Shown in pieces: positions 33,445-43,577 of a stretch of DNA of 64,000 nt (position 1 is its first letter; each line of letters starts with the position of its first letter). The position numbers and the translations under genes were made by a program. Location: the NCBI GenBank assembly GCA_009760855.2, contig WPIO01000027.1, forward strand, positions 4,626,501 to 4,690,500, given 5' to 3'. The notes beneath the pieces are model-generated. The model had not been told where the DNA came from. It did no database searches and was given only the letters and a program-made list of their open reading frames with translations. This DNA comes from Cristatella mucedo. Its lineage: Eukaryota; Bryozoa; Phylactolaemata; Cristatellidae.

Positions 33445-34112
33445 TTAATTGCTTTTCAGTAGAATCAACAGAAAAAATCTTCCTTCAGATTCATTTTTAG
33501 GTAAGTCTATCACACAATATCTAAAAAGAATCCTTGTAGAAGAGTTAACCAAATCTTTGAATTGTCCTTTTTCATTATCTACAGTGTAAGCTTCACGAAG
33601 ATATTCTATATCTGTTTCTTTTTGTTTGAAAATTATTACCATATTTACATGATTACTCATTTATATTTCTCTCCTAGAAATATCAGTAAAACCTTGAGCA
33701 AGATAAATTATATTTAGTCTCTAATGTCTTCCTCGTTTAATATAATCTAATATTTTTGTTTGGTCTTCTGTCATAAAATCATCAAGTACAACAACGTTTT
33801 TGCAACTATTTGTATGAGTCTACTTCTGGTATTTCATCAATGCCATTAATCCAAATGTAAGCATTTTCTTGTGTCATTGATCTAAGACCACGATACAACT
33901 TTTGGTCTAAACTTGAAGCAATAATTTTACAGGTATCATAATTAACCATTCCGGAGAATATCCAATTCATGATTAGTTGTGATTTTCCTGACCCACTAGG
34001 ACCAACCACTAGCACTCTACAAGGCACATTTTGTAAAGGCTCTTTATGACCTGTGTCTACGTCTTGTGCAAAATTAAAAGGACGGACTTTAAATTCATTT
34101 TCAATACTAAAA
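33445..34112 (-). pseudogene. A32-type genome-packaging ATPase
   Basis: FtsK/HerA-superfamily ATPase that would drive DNA into capsids. N-terminal 'FKVRPFNFAQDVD' leads into 'CRVLVVGPSGSGKSQLIMNW', a perfect Walker A (near 34003-33980). After a frameshift near 33810 comes 'NVVVLDDFMTEDQTK', a Walker B with paired Asp, and then 'IIYLAQGFTDI', the sensor-like strand. A TAG precedes the last segment and a TAA precedes the C-terminal 71 codons (33660-33445). Its length, about 220 codons in total, is typical for the family. It is strong evidence that the block is viral in origin. Confidence 0.85.
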
Positions 34113-34469
34113 AGTTATTTATATTGATAGCAATGGAAATCAATTGCTTGAATGTAGTCGCCGTACTGATAACATTCACTAAGAACGTGTTGAAATAAAT
34201 AGTACAAAACGACCAAGAGGAATGTTGAAAGTAATGTGTACAACTTTCAAACATAATAAATCAAAGTTTGTTAAAATTAGAGGCAGACCAAAGAGTGTAG
34301 CAAGTAAAGTATTATCTTATTATAAGTTATGATTATAAGTTGTCATTATAGGTAGTGGCGGTTTTAAGCCATGGTAAGAAATTCGGTAGCCGGACAAAAG
34401 AACGAATACTCTCTGAGTTGAGGAAGAATATAAACAGTCTAAAGACTGTGATGTTCTCGATTGACAGAC
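34113..34469. other. Divergent intergenic segment between ATPase and protease
   Basis: Genes to the left run leftward and genes to the right run rightward, so this ~350 bp would be the shared promoter region. It is A+T-rich with an open plus-strand frame from 34355 whose N-terminal part is not recognisable. Confidence 0.4.
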
Positions 34470-34805
34470 TTCGATATATTAGATTATTTAAAAGAACTAA
34501 ATATAAAATATTTTCCTGGATTATTTGCAAGAGATAAACTAACAAAACCAAACACATTTGTAATACAGGTAAATCAGATTAAACTATCTGTCATTGGGTA
34601 GCACTTAAAAATGTAGGAGATTCTTGTTTTTACTTTGAATCATTTTATACCCCACCATTGCCAGATGTAACTGACTTCTTTGGAACCGATCCAAGTTTTC
34701 AAACTTTTCGATGACAAGAATGCAAACGAGATACAAACAAGATGCAAAAAACAGGTTGTGGAATGAAATGTTTAATTTTCATATTACTAATGGATTAAAC
34801 ATATT
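34470..34805 (+). pseudogene. Adenain-like cysteine protease
   Basis: Plus-strand reading gives 'LDYLKELNIKYFPGLFARDK' and, after a 1-bp shift near 34588, 'CHWVALKNVGDSCFYFESF' followed by YTPPLPDVTDFFG. 'HWV' holds the catalytic His (codon 34592). The acidic residue sits in the Y-F-(D/E)-S-F strand, Glu here, and a Cys-rich stretch 'TGCGMKCLIFILL' (34750-34790) matches the region expected to carry the nucleophile. One TGA lies at about 34710. Viral adenain-like and SUMO-protease-like enzymes cleave capsid precursors. Order and spacing of the triad fit the family. Confidence 0.72.
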
Positions 34806-35480
34806 TTGGTACAGTAATGAAATTACTATTTTTAAATTGAACACAGATTTTCCTTTGGATAAAAATGGAAAAGAAATTTGTTGCACTAAAAAGTTTTGCT
34901 GACGTTATCCCAAAAGGCAAACCTGCAAGTGTTCATATTGAAGAAAAGATGACAAAACATTCGAAACCTTATCTGAATGCACGGATTTATATTACACAAG
35001 ACACGTTACCTTTTCTTCAAAATATAGTTACTGTAGCTAGTGAACAACTTGACTTTAACGGCTATAACAAGGGTCTATTATTGCAGTAAGATTGGATTTT
35101 TGAAATAAACCAAGTTTATTTTTTATTTGAAAAAATATACGAATGAAATCTAATAATCCTGGTGAGATTATACAAAAATAAGGAGATGATTTTCATATCA
35201 GAAGAGTTCTTGTAGGAAAATATATTAGCAAAGATTATAATTCTGAACCAAGACTTAATATAAGATTGAAGATTGATCTAGTGAAAGTGTATAATGAAAT
35301 CAAAAGATTTGAATTTAATTGAGCAAAATTTTGGAAAACACAAAAGATTATTATAATAACTTTAAATACCAACATTAGTTTAGATTAATTTTTTGTCTGT
35401 AACATCAAACATTTTATCAACAATATTTCTTGCATAATTTTTTACCTTATTCAAGTAAGCAGGATTTTATACTTTATCTT
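34806..35480 (+). pseudogene. Hypothetical protein fragments, Maverick-like element
   Basis: Two unassigned plus-strand readings: 34865-35089 ('MEKKFVALKSFADVIPKGKP', including 'NARIYITQDTLPFLQNI') and about 35140-35330 ('RRVLVGKYISKDYN', 'RLNIRLKIDLVKVYNEIKRF'). Both have element-like codon use. No family is recognised. They follow the protease on the same strand. Confidence 0.35.
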
Positions 35481-35484
35481 TCAG

Positions 35485-37620
35485 TAAATCTGTAGCAATC
35501 TTGATTCAATTTCAGCTGCTGTTGTCGTGCCAGATCTTACTCCTGTAGTTGTATCTAGTCCAGGTTTTATATCTTCTTTAATAGAACTTTATTTTTTCTT
35601 CAAATATTATATAATGGATATTTTACCAAATATAAATGATGAACTATTTATAGATCTTGATTGCAATGATAACGCAGTAACTAACTTAGCTTATCCAGAA
35701 AACGATTTTGATGCGATTAGATTAAATTATGTTCTTGGTTCTAATTTTTGAGGTAATGCAGTAAATAATGTTTCAATACAAATGGCTTCAATTACTAATT
35801 GTTCTAACTTACTTACAAAAAATAATGGAATACTTTCATCTCAACCCAATTGTGTAAATAGTTTAGGTAAATCAGGAAATGGATATCAAGATTCTATGCC
35901 TTACAAAATTATGCATTGTGATTTACTAAAGAGTACGACAAGTTTCCAACGGTAATTAAAATACTAATCTTGACTTACGACTAAACCAAATTATTTCTTT
36001 GAAGGATTCAGGATTAATAAGTAAGCCAACAGTTGATAAATGTAAACAAAAATGCTGATTTAGATATCTATGGTTTACAAGTTTTCCAAGTCTACTACTA
36101 TTAGGTAGTTTAGAATACAATATTAATGTTAATGGTACAGGAACAGAAATTTCTGCATTACAATTGAAACCTAATGATATGCCAATACTAGATCAAACGG
36201 GAAATAAGATAGGTTGTGAAACACCATTTGCCAACTTTTGTTCCTCCTTTAGTAAACAATTTTTGTATTACATCTAATATTCTCTGGCCAAAAGATAGAA
36301 CTGGTGCTTTCTTAGCTTCATTAAGTATTAAAACTTATAGTTTGTCTGGAACGTTAGTTTTAGTAATAAATATTGATGGATCATGCAGTTATGTTATTAG
36401 TAATTTCTCAGTAGATAGTTCTGTTTCTTATATTGAATTTCTTGTAAGTATAGTATAGAAAAATCTCATTAGGTTGTCGTAGGAACGGGCCTTAATAAAA
36501 AAATTATGTTCGTAGAAGTGGTGATATACTTTCTGGCTCACTGTATATGAATCAAACTTTAATAAAATATTTAGGTGATCCTGTTGATTTTGGTGATGCA
36601 ATAAATAGAAAGTACATCATACAAATTTCATTACTAAAGTTTTAAGAGAAATTAGATCTGATGGTGACATCAATGTGAACAACTTTTGCTTTATAGACCT
36701 TGCAAATCCTGTTAATCCTTGTAATGCTGCTGCAAAAGATTATGCAAACACTAAATTAGCATTCACTGGTGAGACTATTAATGGAACATTACCTGAAAAT
36801 AGGTGGATTAATATTAGTAATCTGTCATACTCAGACAATGATGTTCAAATAAAGCTTACATGGATAATAATTTTTTTAAATTAACTGGAGATACTATTAA
36901 TGGTTCTCTAAATATAAATAATTATCCTATTGTAATAAAAATGATTTTGTTAATCCTAGTGATGAAGTTAATCTTGGTAACCTATCTTAAATATCTGATG
37001 GAAATATAGTTATTGTAACATTTCAGATGGTTCATTAAGTACTATTATAAATGGTAAAACAATTACTGGACAATGGACTAACTTAAATGATATTGTAATT
37101 CCTACAGGAATATTTGTAGTTGGAGGAACATATGATGTTCCAAATGTTGAAAGAAAAGTACTAATGCCTTTGCCATCAACAATATTACTATTACATGGCC
37201 AGTTATTTGCTTGTTATATATTAGATTCTAACAAGAAACTAATACCAAGTTCACCTTCCATATCAGGATCAGATTTATTTAACCAGCAAATAAATTAAAA
37301 TTGTTACGTAGCAATAAAATACATGCGTTGTAGAAAGTTATTAGATATGAAAAGAACTCTGGATCTCAATTTAAATAGCATAACAAATCTCGGAAACACT
37401 AAAGATGTATTAGAAACTTCTGGTAAATCGCTTGCTGATAATAACTACCTTAGAAAGGATTCAGATCAAGTTGGAATATTAGATTTAACTGTTAACTCAA
37501 AAAAATATTTTAACTTACAAAACCCAAGAATAGGAAATAAGATAGCTGAAAAATAGTATCATGATGAAAAGGTTGGAACAGGAAACCAATTTTTGATAAA
37601 AGGAAATGTAAACCTAAATA
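35485..37620 (+). pseudogene. Fibre-like repeat protein, Maverick-like element (right)
   Basis: The same type of repeat as at 25.8-26.6 kb, but on the plus strand. Modules include 'DLDCNDNAVTNLAYPENDFD', 'RRSGDILSGSLYMNQTLIK' with 'YLGDPVDFGDAINRKY', 'FIDLANPVNPCNAAAKDYAN', 'FTGETINGTL', 'FKLTGDTINGSLNINNYPI' and 'MKRTLDLNLNSITNLGN'. Frameshifts and stops are frequent. The protein was long (roughly 600-700 codons) and built of at least five 'GD.....SL.MN / L.(D/N)P...(D/N)A...Y' units. A 'start' at about 35614 ('MDILPNINDELFIDLD') is the best candidate. Confidence 0.7.
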
Positions 37621-38192
37621 GACTAATTGTTACACATTTTTCTGATGGGTTTTACTCTAATATGATAGCTTCTTCATTTTTTTAAAGAAATGAACCTAGA
37701 TATTCACTTTCTGTTATTAAACCTCCTAATTTCGAAGGTAATTAAAGTTTTTATAGTATAATTATTTTTTCACTTAGTAACTCATATTAAGGTTATTTAG
37801 CTAAGTTATAAAAAAATTTTTGAAAAATAAACCAACTTATTCAAATATAGCAATAAAAATAACAGAAATAAATAATGATATTGCTGGAAATGAGAATATT
37901 ATCAGTACTATAACTAGTTACATTGTTGGAAAAAACTTCTGAAACAACTTTACATTGAATTATGATAAGAGAACTGGGGTTTATTACCAAACAGTAATAG
38001 CATCAATAAATATTAAAATACGAGATGATAAATAATTAATAGTTAGAAACTACTGCCATAAACTGTATTCCCTAAATTTCATGCCTTCTAATTTACTTCT
38101 CATTAGATATCACAGTATAGAAGATAATTACATGCTAATATTAACTGATTCTATGTCATATTTTTCCTATTTTGGTTGGATTTAGAATAAGA
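37621..38192 (+). other. A+T-rich remnant of the Maverick-like element, right flank
   Basis: Only short frames, with fragments such as 'ITEINNDIAGNENI' and 'TLNYDKRTGVYYQTVIASIN' that suggest the C-terminal domain of the fibre-like protein. No terminal inverted repeat with the left flank was found by eye. Confidence 0.35.
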
Positions 38193-38650
38193 ATAATAAT
38201 AATACTAAAAGTAATAATGCACTTGATAAGGTACCCTTAGAGAACTCAATCTCTTTCTAGGCACTTCACGTTTGCTGCAAATGGAAGCACAAATGCATGG
38301 TGAGTAATAGCATGCTTGATAAACATGAATAACATGGTTTGGGGTGACATGCACAGGGTCAGCATGCAAATGTGGTTAGTGGCAGCATGCACAGTGTTAG
38401 CATGCATAAGCACATCAAGGACGAATCACAGGGACCCACTAAATGCTGTCCTAAATAGGTGTGTTTTCCAGTTCTTTTTAAATGTGGTCAGGCCAGGGGA
38501 TGTTCTGACGCAAGTCGGGAGAGAGTTCCAGGTTTTGGGAGCACACGAACTAAATGCACGGTCTCCAAAGGATTTGAGGTTTGTACGAGTTATTGGTAAA
38601 CTGTTCGATTCCAAAAAGCGGGTGGTACGATGCTAGGCCTGGTGGGGGAA
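38193..38650 (-). mobile_element. CR1/L2-like LINE, 5'-truncated
   Basis: The reverse complement of the last ~450 bp of the LINE: (TAA)n-like start, 'gagaactcaatctctttcta' stem-loop, 3' UTR and the C-terminal RT codons, ending near 'gggtggtacgatgctaggcc'. Inserted in the right part of the Maverick-like block. Confidence 0.9.
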
Positions 38651-39215
38651 AAGGCCCCACGATAAAAAAAATTACTATTACCTTTAACATTAGTTATCCA
38701 GTTTCAAGTATTCAACCAGGGTTCACAACTCCAAATGATTTGGACTTTATTGAGATTAGATTATTAACAGCAGTTATATTCTCAAAAATTGATCCAACTA
38801 AACTCCTCCAAAGTAAACCCTTCAATCCAGGTATTCTTAGATAAACTCTGTTGCTAAACTGCAAGTCTGTCTTCAATCTACCGCTTTCGTAATTCGTTAG
38901 GTTGTTTTAATCTTATAGAGTATGCTTCAGACTTTAGACTATTTTTTAAGTCCCTAAGAAACTCTGAGAAAATATAACACTCTAAGTTTTGCAAATATAC
39001 CTGAAATCTCCGGATCAGAATGACTAGTTCTTACCGATTTTTCTACTAAAACTAGTCTTAGGGCTTCTTTTCATGAACGTCAAATATCTTCTATGAGTCC
39101 CATTTGAAAGGAAAAAACCTTAACATTAGAATATTGTTGACCTTGGACTTCATTTAGACAATCAGTGCATCTTTTTTCAATAGAAACTATTTTTATATTA
39201 TTAATTTATTTTACT
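38651..39215 (+). other. A+T-rich remnant right of the LINE
   Basis: Continues the composition of the Maverick-like element. A 60-codon reading ('ITITFNISYPVSSIQPGFTT', 'NDLDFIEIRLLTAVIFSKID') may be the displaced end of a structural gene. The block stops at about 39215, where array connector sequence ('aagtcactggagaatgcgac') begins. Confidence 0.4.
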
Positions 39216-40632
39216 GACACGGTAAAGTCACTGGAGAATGCGACACAGACACGCAGGGTTAGGATGCGACCGAGCATCATCCACAATATATACAGCGTCA
39301 ACCAAAAGAGAGACGGCATCGTCCGAAAAAATGACAGCATTGGTAGCTAGGACGACGGCATCGTGTGCAAGAAAGGGGGCATCGTCCGCAAGAGAGACAG
39401 CATCTCAAGCACATTAAATAGCCTCGTCCGCAAGAGAGTAAAGGAGAAGGCATCGTGGGGAAGAGATACGGCACTGTCTTCTAAAGTGACGGAGTCGTTC
39501 ACAAGAAAGACGGCTAAAACCGCAAAAGAAATGGCATATCAAGATAGGACGGAATGAGTGGGGCGTGCGTCGTAGATACGTTGGGTGTGTTTGAGGCACA
39601 GCGTCATTCGCAATAAAAGTGGCGTTATCCCTAAGAGAAACAGTAGTGTCAGCAAGATGGACGGTACTGCTAGCTAAAGCGAAGGCCTCAGCTGCACGAG
39701 CGCCAGCATCGTCTTCAAGACAGACGGCATCGTGCGCAAGGGAAAGGGCATAGTCAGCAAGAGAGACGGCATCGTGCTCAAGACAGACGGCTACAACCTC
39801 AAATAAAATAGCATGATAAGATGCTATTAATCACTTGGCCTTTCAGCACAAATACTCTGGGTGTGATAGAGGCATTGCATCATCCGCAATAGAAACAGCA
39901 TCGTCCACAAGAGAGACATATTTCTCCACACCAGAGAAGGCATAGGTAGCTGAAGCGACGGCATCAGCTGCAAGAGAGACGGCCTCCTCTGCAAAATCGA
40001 TGGCATCGTCCGCAAGGGAGACGGGATCTTCTGCAAAAGAGACGGCATACTGGGCAAGAGAGATGGTATTGCCTTTAGGGAGACGGAATCGTTAGCAAGG
40101 GTGACGGCTAGAACCAGAAGAGAAATGGCATATCTGGCTGAGGCGGAGACACTGCTGCGTGCAGCAGAAAGACGAAAAGTGCATAAGAGAGCCTGAAGCG
40201 TGCAGTCGAAACTTTGTCGCGATAGGTAGTGAGAGTGCCGCTTGAGGTGACGAGACTATAGCATGCGGCGAAATCACAAAACACGTGGAGTAGAAAAGGC
40301 ATCCTCGGCAATACGGACGGCATCATCTGAAAAGCAAACGGCATTGTCCTATGGAGTAACATCACCATTCGCAAATGTGACGAAATGGATAGCAAGAAGC
40401 GTGGCATTAAGCTCATCTAATACGGCAGAGATGCATGTAGCTGAGAGACTTCAGGATGCAACTGAGAGATGCTGCCTGTAATAGAGATCGTGGAAGCGGG
40501 CGGCATAGATTTAATTGTGAGCAACAGAAAGACTGCTGCATGCCGCAGAAAGACACAGCATATGGCATAAATAATGCATCGTTCATAACAGAGACGTCTT
40601 CAACCGCAAGAGAGACGAAATTTTCAGCTAGA

Positions 40633-40800
40633 GCCATGATGGCACACTAGGTACGTTGGTTGCTTTCATGATCTCGGTCCCGAGGTCGTGTGTTCGATTC
40701 CGGCTGTGGGCGATCCTTTATCGCCACTGCAAGCGGTGGTGATAGCCATCAAGGAACTTCTGTCGCTATTCAAAAAGAGGCTGTTTAGGCAGCTAGGATC
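40633..40800 (+). mobile_element. tRNA-derived SINE, family 1, copy C, with target duplication
   Basis: 'ccatgatggcacac' start, B-box 'gtgttcgattccggctg', hairpin and 'tgtcgctattcaaaaagagg' body. It is flanked by CTAGAGC on both sides (5' 'cagctagagc', 3' 'gatctagagcgaca'), and the empty site 'gctagagcga' is the array's own consensus. The insertion into the array is therefore clear. Confidence 0.9.
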
Positions 40801-43403
40801 TAGAGCGACATCGTTGGTTGCTAGCGAGACGGCTACAACTGCAAGACAAATGGCATGACAAGATGCAGTGAAGTCACTTAAGCAAGAGGCACAGATACTC
40901 TGGGTGTGGTTGAGAGACAACATCATCCGTAAGAGAAACAGCATCATCAACAGCAGAGACGGCATCGGCCGCAAAGGAGAATGAATCGTCCGCAAGAGAG
41001 ACTGCATTGTGCGAAAGAGAGAGGCCATCGTCGTCTAGAGAGATGAAATCGCTTGGAAGAGAGACGGCTACAACGACAAGAAAAATAGCATGGCCAGAGT
41101 AAGCGGAGTCACTGGAGCTCGGGGCACAGTTACGCAGGGTGTGGTTGAGACTCAGTACTATCAGCATTAGAAATAGCATCAGCTGCAAGAGATGCGGCAT
41201 CGTTAGCTAGTGAGACGGCATCGGTACTACAGCAACGGCATCAGCTTCAAGATAGACGGCATCACCATTAAGACCGACGGCACTGTCGGCAATGGAGAAG
41301 GCATCGTGCGTAAGAGAGACCGCATCATCTTCTAGAGAGAAAAAATTCTCCTGAAGATACACGGCTACAGCAACAAGAGAAATGGCATGGCAAGATATCA
41401 CTGAGTAACTGGGGCTTGCGGCGCAGATACTCAGGGTGTGGTTTAGGCGCAGCATGATCTGAAATAGAGAGGGTGTCATCCGCAAGAAATTAAGTGCCGT
41501 GCTCTTGAGAGACAGCATCGATTGCAAAAGTGATGGCATCAGCTGCATAAAAGATGGCACCATCCGCAAGATAGACGACATTGTCCGAAAAGGAGACGGG
41601 ATCGTCCGCAAGAGAGACGGTATCGCGTGCAAGAGAGACGGCACAGTCTTATAGAGAGGCTGGACTGTTTGCAAGACAGACGGCAACAACAGAGTGAGAT
41701 GTGGCGTGGCAGGCTGTGGGGGATACTGCAGCATGCAGTAGAGGGACAAAAAATGTATAAGAGAACGTGCAGTAGAGACCTTTTAACGTGTGGTCGAGAT
41801 ACTGTAGCATGAGATGAAGGGACAGCATCATGTGGAGAAAAGACACAGCATGTGGCATAGCAATGGCATCAACGGCAATATGGACGGCATTTGTCAGCAC
41901 GACAAACGGCATCGTCCGAAAGAGTAACACCATCGTTCGCAAATGTTAGGAAATGGATCTAAAAAAATACGGCATCGAGCCATCTAATAAAGCAGAGATG
42001 CTTGAAGCTGCGAGACTACCGGATGCAACAGAGATATGCTGCCTGTATTAGAGTTCGAGGAAGCGGGCGGCATAGCGTTTATTGCGAACCACAGAGAAAC
42101 TGTTGCATTCCGGAGAAAGACACAGCATGCGGCATAAAGAATGCATCGTTCGCAAAAGAGACGTCGTCAACCACAAGAGAGACGGCATCGTTCACAAGCG
42201 ACACGGCATCGTTCACAATCGACACGGCATCGTAAGCTAGATCGAAGGCATCACCTGCAAGAGAGACAGCATCGTGTGCTAGAGATACGGAATCGTTTGC
42301 AAAAAAGATGGCTACAACCGCAAACGAAATGGCATATCTAGATGCCGTGGAGTCACTGGGGCGTGCTGAACTGATAAGCTGAGTTTATTAGGACACAACA
42401 TCATCCGCAATAGAAACGGCGTCGTCCACTTGAGTGGTGATATCTTCCGCATGAGAGACGGCATCGTTAGCTAGACCGACGGCGTCAGCTGCAGTAATGC
42501 TAGCATCATGGATAAGAGAGACGGTATCGTCTGAAAAAGAGATGCCATCGTGCATAAGAAAGACAACGTCCTCTTTAATAGAGACGGAATCGTTCGCAAA
42601 AAAGACGGCTACAACTGCAAAGAAAATTGCATGGAAAGATGCGGTGAAGTCACTAGAGGGTGCAGCACTGATACGTTGGGTGTGGTTGAGACACTGCATA
42701 ATTCGCAATAGAAACGGCGTCATCCTCAAGACAGACGGTATTGACCGCTAGAGAGACGGCATCGGTAGCTTGAGTTATGGCATCACCTGCGAGACAGACG
42801 GCATCGTCCGAAAAAGAGACAGCATTGTCCGCAACAGAGGCGGCATCATAAGTAAGGGAGACGGCATAGTGGGCTAGAAACGCAGCACCATTCCGAAGAG
42901 AGACGGCCACAACCGTAAGAGAACTGGAATGGCTAGATACGGTGAAGTTCCTCGAGCGTGTGGCACATGTGAGCTGGTCGTGACGGAGATACAGCATCAC
43001 CCATATTAGCAACCGCATCATAAGCAATTGAGACGGCATCGTCAGCAAAAGAGACAGTAACGGTAGCTAGAGCGACGGCATTAGCTGCAAGAGATATGGC
43101 ATCGCTATGTAAAAAAGGTGGCGGCGTCCGCAAGGGAGTCGGGATCGTCTGAAAGAGAGACGGCGCCATGCGAGAAAGAGACGCCGTGGTCTTCTAAAGA
43201 GATGGAATTGTCCGCAAAAGACATGGCAAAAACCGCAAAACAAATGGCATATCAAGACATGGTGGAGTCACTTGGGCGTGCTGCACAGATACGCTGGGTG
43301 TGGTTGAGTTACAGCATCATGCCAAATTGGAACGGCGTCACACGTAATACGTCATCGTCTGTAGGATAGACGGCATCACAGCTAGTGCAACGGCATCAGC
43401 TGC

Positions 43404-43577
43404 CTAATAAATAAATAAATCGTAGCTGATTAAACAGCCTCTTTTTGTAAGGCGACATAAGAGCCTTTATGGCTATCACTACCGCTTGCAGTGGCAATAA
43501 AGAATCGCCCGCCGCTGGAATCAAACCCACGACCCAGGTCCCGAGGTCGTGAAAGCAACCGCCTTACCTAGTGCATG
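43404..43577 (-). mobile_element. tRNA-derived SINE, family 1, copy D
   Basis: Reverse complement copy with its tail at the left ('ctaataaataaataaat'), the 'aaacagcctctttttgta' body, hairpin, B-box and part of the A-box. The first ~12 bp of the head are missing where the array resumes ('gtgcatgagagacgg'). Confidence 0.9.

Larger units (their letters stand above)
21784..39215. mobile_element. Degraded Maverick/Polinton-like (virus-like) element with nested insertions
   Basis: An abrupt fall in G+C content marks this block. It contains recognisable remnants of an integrase with Maverick-type features, an A32-type packaging ATPase, an adenain-like cysteine protease, a capsid-like protein, and fibre-like repeats on both flanks. 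This combination is characteristic of Maverick/Polinton elements and the related adinto-like viruses. All genes carry frameshifts and stops. Inside it sit a MULE (23.3-24.7 kb), LINE fragments (25.8, 29.6 and 38.2 kb) and a SINE (25.5 kb). I found no terminal inverted repeats and no family-B DNA polymerase motif. LINE fragments lie at the left edge and near the right edge, so the true ends may be lost. The 30.3-34.1 kb genes are assigned to it by position and composition. Confidence 0.8.

Noticed and set aside
21784..39215. A bacterial prophage or bacterial contamination (tail-fibre-like repeats)
   Set aside because: The linked integrase, A32-type ATPase and adenain-like protease are of eukaryotic Maverick type, and LINEs, a SINE and a MULE are inserted within the block, so it is resident in a eukaryotic genome.
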